From Heliocidaris erythrogramma (Eukaryota > Echinodermata > Echinoidea > Camarodonta > Echinometridae): a stretch of DNA of 64,000 nucleotides. Below the pieces are notes generated by a model. The model was not told the origin of the DNA and searched no databases. It saw nothing but the letters and a program-made list of their open reading frames with translations. Location: assembly GCA_025617745.1 (NCBI GenBank), contig CM046853.1:55916733-55980732 (forward strand), given 5' to 3'. A program made the position numbers and the translations under genes. Shown in pieces: positions 44,729-56,700 of this stretch (position 1 is the first letter of the stretch; each line of letters opens with the position of its first letter).

Positions 44729-47700
44729 GTAAGTAGACAAAACCTCTTATCCACTTTACGAAGCTGACTCAGATGTTCGTTAATCAAATCTACAAAATCA
44801 TGACATTATTTTCCCCCACAAATGCTAATTCGGTGAAACGATCGACTTGATAGAGAATTTACCTATCTTAACTGGACACCTCGACCATGTGCAGGATAGT
44901 TGTTAAATGGACTCAATTTTCTTGGTGTCATTAAGTCCGTTTTTTGCAAAGACTTTTCTTAAAATCAACCTAAAACAATAGACCTGTTTACTAATTTTAT
45001 GCATACTTTTTGAACAAAAGTTTCTCTTGACGACTCAAAAGCTTGCCAGAGGCTTGCCCGACATAGCAACAACTAATGTATGCAAAATGGATTCCATCTA
45101 TAGAGATGTCATTATGCATAGCAGGTGCACCAACTAGTTGGTAACTAAGGATTCTGGAGAGAAACGTGCAAAAAGTGAAATACATTAGTAAACAGGTCTA
45201 TTTCAATAATCTTATCTACCACCGTTTTAAATTGGCAAACATGACAGTGACATATTACGTAATCCGAACATGATTTCTACATTAAATACGATATGGTAGA
45301 TTCAGATTCAGATTTATTCATTGTTTTCAACCATATTAACATAATACTGTTGTGCATAGCATAAAATAAATACAATAACAACAATAATATAAGACTGATG
45401 TTTTCCATATTTTTGGGCACATAATCAAATATCAATAAGTAAAGTATATGATGAAAAAATTTTGACCCATGTGTTGTTGAAAACATTTTGACGTGTTTAA
45501 AAGCAAAGCTTGTATATTACATGTCCAGAAAATTATTATAACTTAATCCCGATTGGGTGGCTCCAGTGGCGGATTTAGGGGGGCATCCAGCCCGTGCCCC
45601 CCCCCCCCCCTTTGGAAGGGGGGGGGCGAATTTTGGAAGTCTGACTTTTCGAGAGCTGGCGAGACCAAAAAAATACGGGTCTCCCTCCGAGCAGTTTCCA
45701 AAAGTTGACAAACCCTGAAACCCAAAATCTTGGATCCGCCCTTGGGTGGTTCAAAAATATTAGTTTCATGAAGCATCATTACGAGAAGCGAAAAGATCAC
45801 TGATATTGCGATCGCATTGTACACTGACAGTCCTATTTTGTGATTAATTTTACAAAAGAAATTGACGAAAAAGAAAGTTACATAATATGTGTCTTTGCCC
45901 ACGCTTTCAACAATTTTGGAGAGCTTTTGTGCCTACCTTTTTGGAAATCTGTCTCGAGTAGGTTGTTTTGGGGTAACACATGCGATGTTCATCATCCCCA
46001 TGTCCTAATCATAATCACTAAAATACAACAACATGGGGGGTTTTGAAATGACGTATTGCATTACGAATAACATGTTATGATGTACTGTGTCAGTCCCATC
46101 TATTGTGTTTGAGAGAGGTGTAATTAAATCACTTTGGTTGGTACAGTGAATGAGTCTTGTCAAATTGGAATGATAATGTGACATGGCAGGCAGACGACAT
46201 CAGAGACACAGGGTCACATTTTACTGCATTGGGTGAGTTGGTTATAGATCGCTTCCCATACACAGTTACAATGTTGGAGGTGTAAAAGCAATGTTGATTT
46301 TTCAGTAATGAAGCCTTAATGTGTAGCCCCAAAGTGCCCATCAAAGCATCGAGGGCGTCGCTAAAACATTTTGATAAGGGGGGTGCTGTGTCATATTTGA
46401 TAAAGCATTTGATGAATGTTTTAAAATATGTTGACAAGGAGAAAAACAGGGCCATCAGATTTGCCGACAGGGCTTAAGAAAAGGTTCCCGAAAATGTATT
46501 TCCCCTGTGTAAAAAAAAAGTCCGGCAACATTTGTTCCATCCAGGCTTTATTTCGTCACAGATATAAGATTAGTTTTAGGGTTGCGATTGGGTTTTAGGT
46601 TAGATTTAGGATTAGGATTAAGAAAAGTGTTTGGTCCATAATTGAAGTTAGGAATTCGATTATTGTGGGAAATTGATCGCGGAAATTTTGTGACAGGAGC
46701 TGTGTCGTGGAACCTCAAATTAAAAAAAGAAAAAATGCCTACCCAAACTTTGAGTGGAGATGGCTCACACCCCCTTACTCGGACGCCCCTCATTTAGACA
46801 TGGGAAACTCCTATATTATGTCTTACTTTGCCTGAAGATAAATCTATCTGGACCGAATGGTTGTCGGTATTACTCTCGGCCTCGTAAAATAAGTCAGTTA
46901 ATATTATCAATCATGATGATGTTTTTTTTCGAGGTTTTTCTCTCATACAAAGTTAAAAGAAGTATTTTGGAGGAGCTGTTTGCAACCGACACTAATACAA
47001 CATGGGACTGAAACGATATATCGACCGACTTTCAAATCTAATGTAAGGTCGGGACCCCAATTATATTTTATGATATCAGTACTTATTTAACACGAAATCA
47101 TGACATTGGACACTTTCCTTTTGCTGCAGAAATTTGAACCATTCTTCAGTTCGAACGAAAATATTTTTTGTAGAGATTGTGTGTGGCCTCGTAAAGCTAA
47201 AAATCAAACATCAATTTCTCCAATTCTCTTAGGGAAAATGGGTCATGCGTTGGAAACGGGAAACAACTAGAACAAGCTTTTTTTAAGAAAAGGAAGAAAA
47301 AAAAACAACTGAAGCGAACGCCTATGGGACGAATGTGTGCGAAAGCGGAATGAGGCATTTCAGGTCGATTGAACACGATACACTATACTTGATACTAGCA
47401 GATTTCATAAGACGAAGAAAAAGAAACAAAATGTTTGTTTTTTTTGTGAGGGAGAAATTTTATATGATTTTAAAGCTGAACGAGGAATAGAGTAATAAGA
47501 TGTGTGAAATTATAAATGAAGAGTAAAGGAAAACTGGAAAAGCATTACACTGAAGAGAAAGTAAGTAAAGTCGAAGAAATACAAGAAACAAATTAAGTGA
47601 AATGGAGTTAGAATTAAGATAAAATCGTTATATTATCGTTACACACAGAAAAATAAAGATATCAGTAAAGGATTGTGAGGGAGAGGATTAATGAAAAAAG

Positions 47701-50700
47701 TGGCTTTTTAATTAAATGTTTTCAATATGCTCAACAATAGATCGAGAATGACCGCCTTGGTAGTTTCAAAACATCAGCTCAAGAGGTTGCGTCGAAATCA
47801 GGGTCCTGTTTCATAAAACTTGTCAACAATGACAAGTTACAATAACTCTTATAAGCTACTGAAATCCTTGCATCTGATTGGCTGAGAGCAAATTTGTCGG
47901 TAAAAATCACCGACAAGACACTTGATGAAACGCCTCCCAGGCGAACGATTTTTGCCCGGTGAGAATGAAATTATGGAGGAATCTCTTCAAACTGTCAAAT
48001 CAAAGCCCTAACCTACATACACGAAATCTATGTATCCTGAACTCTTATTTTACATTGAAATACAGCGGTTTATCCAGAGTTTTTCTTTAATTTTTTTTTC
48101 TTCGAATATGAATTTCAAAAAGGTCGAGTTAATTTGTTCCATTTTTTCCTCACGGGGGACACTCCGAGTATAGATCCGCCTCGAATTATACAACGACTCA
48201 TTAGTCAAAGGAGAAAATTTTGTCGTTACATTTAATTATTAAACATTGCTCTTACCCTTTCAATTTTGATCAAATCAAATGGTGTGTATTGACATCTTTA
48301 AAGAAAAATTCCTAGGTATCATATCGATTTTGTTCTACAAGAAATTTAGTCGGATAAACCGAACATATATATTTTGTGTTATTATTTTGATTCATATCAT
48401 TTCCTTTTGGAGGATGAAGACTCGATATTCAGACTAATATTAATATATTTTTCTCCAGAATGGGGAGTCGGGGGGGGGGAATAAAATAGAACTCTTCTTC
48501 ATTTAAGGTTTATAAAGAAATATCCAAAAAGGTAAAGATATGTACACATCCTGTTGAAAAAACAGCTTCAGTGGCAGACTAACCATGGAAATTGTCTAAT
48601 TTGATAATGGCTTAGACACTATTTAGCCATCATGATCATCATAGTGCTATACTTGAGTTGATATTTTTTTTGTAATCCATTTAAAAGAAAATAGCATTAA
48701 TAACTAGACTATTATAATGATTATTATATACTCACCCAAGGGTGGCATTTCTTTTTCTTTCAGTGAAATATAAAAAAATTGTTTTGAGAAACATTGCTTC
48801 TGATTTTAACAATAACCGGTAGAGTGTAATTTTGAGAATAGAATCCATAGTTTATAGGACCGAATGCGATGTGCTTCCAACGAGACTATAATTTCTTTAT
48901 GTATAAGTATAATAAAAGCATATTGTGAAATTTATGCATTTGTGATTTTTATGACCACATTTACTACGTAACAAGGAAAACTTTCAAAGTAAACTACTGT
49001 GACAAATGTCAGCCCAAGTTCATTCACATAAAACCCAGTGGCGTAACTACAGAGCCACAGGGGCACGTGCCCCGCCCCTAAAATGGTGAAAAGAAAGGAG
49101 AAAACTCAAACGGAGAGGAGGAACAGAAACGTGAAAAGAAGCTAGGAGCCTGTCTCACACTCCCACAATCAATAACCTTTTTTAAATTCGCTTTTTATGC
49201 ACCCATTATGACCGGTTGCCACCCCCCCCCCCCCCCGAGAATGATATCAGTACGCCTCAATATCTGGACCCACGCTACGCCATAGATAAAACCGAACGCC
49301 TATACAAGGTTCATTTTATTTCTTAGCTGTATACCTGCAGCCCTACAAATTTCTGTCCGGGAGATCTAAGCAGTATCAATCATCTACAGACAACATCAAT
49401 AATTTGCCTGGGTCCTGTATTATAAAACGTGTTTTCAATGACAAGTTACGATAGTTGTTATAAGCTACTGAAATCCTTGCATCTTATTGGCTGAGAGCAA
49501 ATTTGTTAGAGAAATGTGGCAGTTGTTACTGATAACAAGTTTTATGAAACGGGGCCCTGATGTTTTATTATCGTGTATAAATGAAACATGGTTATATGAG
49601 AGAGGATCGGGATAAGATGTCAAATATGTTAGGTTAGTTGGTGATCGTACATTACTGTATCCGCATCCAAATAATGGAACGATATCCCCTATTCATAAAA
49701 AATCAGCTAATTCCAGAGACCACTATTTTACTATTTTGGTATTAGACTTTCAAAAGACATATGTTCGGATTGACCTTACTTTAGGATTCGAATATATTCA
49801 TGGTATTTGCTTAAAATTTTAGATATAGAAGCCTTTATATATATATATATATTCTCCTACGATCGAATCAATGTTATGAATATAGCAAATTGTCTTTGGG
49901 ATCCCATTCTTATTTTATTGTATGTTGTTGTTTTTTCAAGTAAAGTATTAATGTTATGTTATGTATTATTGATAATTTTGTAAACACTGTGATATAGTTG
50001 TACTAAGGAAAGCATAGTAAATGTTAGTTATTAATAGGTAATCAAAGTTGGAAGCCTCGTAACGCAAGGAAAATGTGCTAGGACGACAAATTAATTCAAA
50101 GAAAATAATCGACTTCCGTCTTTATTGTAAAGTTTGAAAACTGCGTGAAATTATTATAGTACGTCGATTTCCAAACATATACCAAAAGAAGCAAGGCAGA
50201 TATATCATTGCACTGTTTTTTGTTTTAGCAAGGAGCTTGTCAACATGTAACACTAAAATATTCCATTTTACTTTGTTTCGCACTATTTAGTATTAGACCT
50301 TCAAAAGGCATATGTTCGGAATGACCTTTTACTTTATTATTCGAAAATATCCATGATTTTGATTAAAATGTTAGATATAGCAGCCTTTTTATATGTATAT
50401 ATATATATTTCTTCTACGATCTAATTGATATTATAGGAATATAGTAAATTGTCTTTGGGATCCCATGGTTATTTATCACCCACCTTCTCTGTGTATCTTC
50501 TAATGGTTAACACTGTCATTTAGATGAGCAGGTCTAAGCTATTTTGTGCCATACGTTATACCGACCACATTTAAGAATTTAGTTTATCTGACGACTGTAT
50601 CAACCCCTCCGAGAGCTTGGATCGTGTCAAGTAAAATGATATTTTTTTACGTTACAATTTACAATTTAGGCTCACGGTTCTATTATTCCATAATAATTGG

Positions 50701-53700
50701 TTACCTGTGGGCCAAGACCTTTGACTTGCCTAGCTATACTTCCATCTTCGTAAATCATTCATTCATACAATTCGTTCAAAAAAAATGAACATAATATATT
50801 CATAACAAAACTTGATGCATTATACATTGAATATTTGGCTTAAACCTAGATTGCAATAATAAAAGAAAGTACATTTTCATAAACTGTTTAGAAAGCATTT
50901 TCATATACACGATGATCAAAGAATAATACTTTTTTGTTCTCCCCCCCCCCCCCCCCCAACAATAAAACAACACAATCCCAATGTATCGTATCCCGTTAAA
51001 CACACTCCCACACACCCAGGCCAAGCACACCCACACATACACACATACAAATACGTACACACTGATATACAAACAATTCACATTGTGTTATTATTACATA
51101 ACATTATGTTATTATTATCAATCACAATATTACATTTTGTAACACCTTAGTTCAGAAACATGTTGTAAAGGTTTAGTTATACTCTGAAATTTCATGAAAT
51201 ATCGGTATATTGTCGGGAAAGGATCTATTTTATGATCATGTTCAGTTCGTTAAATTCAATGCCAGCACTGGCGGTATCCGACATAACCTGAAATTTATAT
51301 TTGATTTGTTCCAGCAATTTAGATGATCGGAGATGGATGAAAGACAAAGATTATCTGCCTTCCTATCATAATAATCATCATGGGTATTTAGATTGAAAGT
51401 ATACAACTATCCTACTTTCCTCGATGACGCATTATTCGTAATAATGCAATAGTTTACCCAAGCTTTCATCGACATCGATTTATTGTTAATTACCTCGATA
51501 GAAGTATGCGTCGGCTTAAGTTTGACGTTGACAGTAAAGATATTTGACAACAAATATGACACAAAGTTCACCAAAATATAGTCATCAAAGCGATCACAAA
51601 TCAGACCGATTCTTGATTTACGGATCATTATATTAATGTTTTGCTTAGCTCCGTACTAAGTAAAATCCTTCGGTAATTGGGGTTGATTCCTTGTAAAATT
51701 GGGCATCTCTCTCTTTCGTTTCAAAATGATGATTATTCCTCTAAAAAGCTGCAATTCTGCAGACGCCTTACCGATATGTTATTGCAGTTGCACGGCTTTT
51801 CAGAGGGCATGAGGTAGCTATACACAGCGCTGACATCTTACTTAATAAGGAAGACAAGAACCTTTTGCAAGATGGTACAACGAGATTGAGAACAATGATA
51901 AAAGGTGAGAGAGAGAACATTTGAGAGAGTGGGAGAAAGATCTAGTTAAAGAGCGAAAAGGAGAAGAATGTAGAAGGAGAATGATAGGGAGACGGATATA
52001 GACAGAGAACGAGAAAGGGAGAAATAGAGAAAGAGTAAGTGAGTGGATGTTAATGAGGATGAGAGAAAGAGAGAGAGAGGGGGGGGGAGGCAGAGAAAGT
52101 GATATTATCTATTGGAGTAAGACAACCTCTGAACTGTAATACATAGAGTAAAAATTAGAGAGGGCGTAGGGTTGTGCACAGAGAGAGAAGGAGATGGAAT
52201 CTATTGGAGTAAGTCAACCACTAACATAACTAAAGGGTGAATAGAAAATGAGAGAGACAGACAGACATGCAGAAACAGAGAGGGAAAGAGACAGAGAGAG
52301 ATGGCTAGAGAGAGGGGGAAGGTGAGAGAGAAAGGAGAAGAGATGAAGAGAAAGGGATAGAGAGAGAAATAACAGATGGAGAGATGAAGAGATACGGAGA
52401 AAGATGGAGAGAGAGAGAGAGAGAGCACCGGACACAGTTTTCTGGGAGGGCGGGAGTCAAGATCAAAGATGCTGCGCTTTACAGTGTTTAGTTTCTCTGG
52501 ATTCAATAATGATGAAGAATTTGAAACCCTTGAATCTCGGCATGTTACTGGTTATCAGGGCTTTAATCAACACCTCGGTCGCCATCTTGAAAGAAATTCA
52601 CAAAGAAAACAACAAGTTTCTAGCCCTGAGCAGGAAGTGTGGATTCCACTACTAGATTTCCATGGAGATACTCTGTGCTGTACAGCATCCATTCTCTAAA
52701 ATTGACCCCGTTTCTTGTTGTTCCATAAAAGCGTTTTTTAATGTCAGTACCATTTAGTTGCTATGAAAATTATGACTGCATTCTATTTTCGCCTTTTTCA
52801 TAATCTTATTTCATCATTAGATTGAATAGAATCAGTAAATACTTATAAGAATTATTTGTTCTTATTAGTCTAGCTGCTTGTTCACAGAAACAGACTTGGT
52901 AGGAACCTTGATTTGGAACCATGTCGATGCGCTGGTGTCCTTTGGTGTCCTTTGGTGTCCATGACTGCCAAACTTGTAGCAACTGGTAGCACTGACAAAA
53001 ATTGTGCTTTGTAGATCCTTTATTCATTTTCATTTCATTTCATTTTACTTCAACGAGGAGACACTATTGTCTTGCTACCCCCAATAGCTGTTCTACAGCA
53101 GATCCGTGCAGATATTGTCACCTCGTAGCAAAAGACTGATTTCATGCATAAGGTGCAGTGTGTGTCTCCATTTCTAGTCATTTGGTGAGGATAAGCGGGC
53201 GAAACGACCCTTTAAATTCGGTTTGAAATTGGGTGCAAAAGTCATGGCTATATACGAACATGACTCTGTAGGTGTCAGTGTACTCACTTTAAATATAAAG
53301 AAGTCTGTCGTCTTGTCTTGCATTTAAGAATACAATGCTGATTTGTATCCCCAATCTCGATCATATACCGTATACGTATTAGGACGACTACCCCTGGACA
53401 GTCAACGGTCACTTTGGAAAAAAAAAACTGCGGACAATCACCTCTCCATGCAGGACAACTATGCTAAAGACAATAAAATACTACGGGCTTTAAGTGGTAA
53501 CCACTGATAGGTTCAGATGCTGGCGGCCTAGCTTATTATTGTTACACAAGTAAAGATATATGTTCAAATGTAGATGCTTTGACCGAATACCAACCGATGT
53601 TTCTTGGAAAATGACTTTTTACCCCGCCATGTGTTCTCCAAAGAATATCTTTCTATATACATCGTCCAACTGCGTCATGAGGCTTTACATGTAAAGGAAA

Positions 53701-56700
53701 GAGAGGCAACAACTATTGTTCTCATTATAAATTCACGTTCTACTTTTTGTGCCGAGAGTTATTCAAAAAACTTTCTTTACCTCCAAGTTCAGAGCTCGAG
53801 GCTTTGGAGCACAGTCATGCTGTTCGACTCGAGATCACTTTCGTACCCGTAGCAGGGAACTGTAAGCTCGTTGGTAGCCCACCGTGACTGCGGGAATCAA
53901 GGTTAATGTCTCTCGGATAACGGGTGACCATTATATTCTTACCGATATCATCTTCACTAACAAATACACAGCATCTAGGTTTACACCCTGTGATTGACAG
54001 GTAGCCATACCTTAGTTTCCTTCTCTGTTTCCTCTTTTTGTTTTAGCAAAAGACCTTGGGAAGATGTTGCTTTCTTATTTTTTTTAAAGGATTGCATACT
54101 GCTGTGTCAGAAAGATAATTTGATAACCATAAATGATTTCTTAAAGAGCTTCATGAAATAGAATACTTCCGTTTCAGTTTGTGGATATCTTTTTTTCTAT
54201 ATCAGGGGCAGAATGGAAGGGGGCCGGTGGTGAGAGAGGAGGTATTTTCAACCCTAATGTGTAAACATGAATTGGAAAAATGATGCAACGACGAATTTTC
54301 GCATGTAGCGCTGAATGTGTACCGAAAACTGACTATTTAAGAGGGGAAATTAACTTGGAATAACCGTGCAAACTCTATCTTGCACCAAATACTGCTGTAA
54401 ACAAATATTCAAAAAAATCTCGAAAAACTTGACACAAAGATATGAATGTCATAAATTTATGGGTAAAGTTTGTATTGAATAACACCCTACATATGGCATG
54501 ATGAATGTTTCGGATGTCAATCAAACTGTTATGCCAGTTGTTGTTTTGGTCTCGTCATCAAACATTTGTTCGTACATTTCAAAATTATTTGGATCTGAGA
54601 GACTTGTAAGTTTGCAGCATTACACTGGATAAAGAGCCACCTGGAGAGTTTAGCCAAATTGGTTTCAAGCAGGTAACAATATGGCACATGGTGCTTTGTC
54701 GGGCAAGCACAAATGGCAAATATTTCCTCAGTTAAGACTCATCATCAGACAGTATCATAAGTTATTTTTTATTAAAGACGTTATATCCTATTTTGATCCA
54801 CCACATAATAACGGTTTACCATTTTATTTCAATAATTATGATTATGGATGACTTGTTAGCCCAAATGGCACAATGAAAAGAAATATTCCACTCTGTATTT
54901 CTCTTTTTTTGTAAGTTGTTCTCGAGAATTTAAACATATTAGATGACTTGCATGTTTTTTTAATATAAATGATGGAGTAAAATAGTGTATTGTGTAGTCA
55001 GATTTTCAGAATTTCAAACGTTTGAAGGAGACCATTATATAAAAATAGAATGAGAATCATAGTCCTTACAATGGATTCGTCATTACGTAAAAGTCTATAA
55101 ATTGAATGAAATAAATATTACTGGCTTATATGCGAAGTTCGTGTTTTCGCTACAATTGTCGGTACGAATTTGTCATCTTTCTGATTTTTCCTTTTAATGA
55201 GAGCCTTATGGATATTTTGGTGAATAATAATATTTCTGCACGAATCCCGTGATAAAGCTGAGCGTTGTTAAAATCTGTCTTGTGGATGCCCTGGTAATTG
55301 GACTTATATAGGGTTCAAAATTCTTAATTTGACAAACAAGCAGTTTGCAGAGGAAGGAAATTCATATCGAAAAGAAGCAGCTGAAAACGATTCAAATGTC
55401 TGGTGTGTATGCCGCTTTCAGGATATAGGAAATCATTCATTGAAAGCAGTCTCTTCGTGGAAAAAGTACATTGTCTTACGGACAACTGTTGCTCCCTATA
55501 AGAGTGTTATACAACTTACAAGCCCCTGTGATGTATTAGCAACTTCCGAATTATTCTGTCCACTGTCACGAATCTGTCATTAAAACCACATCATCACGTC
55601 TTAGTCATTAAACAAAAGCATCGTGAGTTCTTTCAAATAATTCATGGCATTCATTGTTAAGAAATTTATTGTTTCAGTAAACGGTGATCACAAACCGGCA
55701 CTCCTCCCTTCAAGGAATATAATATTTTTATATTTAAAGTGTGATAAAGTATATTAATAGTTGTGGGAATGCCTGGTCAAAACTTATCCCTTCAGTTTTA
55801 AATTTTAGCTAACTTTATTGTAAATGACAAAAAAGAATTCATCGTAAGAAGAACAAAATCTATAGTGTTCTGCTTCATCAACGGGTGAGTTCCAACGTAT
55901 CATTGTGATATCCCCATCTGGGTAATTATATCTTTCTCTTTGATTACTCACAACCATAAAATGAAATTAACGTAATCATTAAAAGATATCATCGTTTTCT
56001 AATTGTTGGCATTATTTATAAGAGGTTAATGTGCTCACCTGTTAATGTGGAACTTCTTATGTAACTAAAAAGTACAGCCAAGCACAAAATAATTTGCTTG
56101 ATTCTGGAATATATATAATCAGCGCCGCGCCCCAACCGTGCCCTAGTTTCCTATCTAAATGTTTGATTATGATGATATGTATGTACCTATAAGACGAGCT
56201 GCAAGAAATGAGAAAAAAATCTGCAGTCCCCCCATTTTAGTTTACATGATGTTCTTTCTTGTTAAAACTTAAACATGAGAGTTTCTGAACGTTTAGTATG
56301 GTTTTGTAGAATCGCATTTCTTTGAGTATATGCGCATTGTCTCCTATTGTCCATGACTCAGAAGTCAGAACAGGATGCATTCCAGTAGACCGAAGTTTCT
56401 TTAGACCAACACAAATTGTCTCGTGAATCCTTGGTCTTTTGAAACTTCCGACTGGTTATATATTAGTCTACGAGACCGTAAAATTCGGTCTTGTAAACCA
56501 TTGTTCCGTCGAAACTTTTGACCAGTTGTCAGAAGGTCCATGTGGACGAAACATTTGGTCTTGTGAACCTCTGGTCTCTTGAACCTTTAAGACTTGTTGT
56601 TCGGAAGGTCCACAGAACTGAAAGACGCGGTCCTGTGAACCTTTTGGCTCTTGAACCTGCAGACCGGTTATCGGAATTCCACGAGACCGAAAAATTCCGT

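Noticed and set aside
52201..52699. Possible exon near 52469-52699 and Ser/Leu-rich minus-strand frames
   Set aside because: The minus-strand frames come from the GA tract; the plus-strand frame has no recognised domain and no clear splice borders in phase with neighbours.
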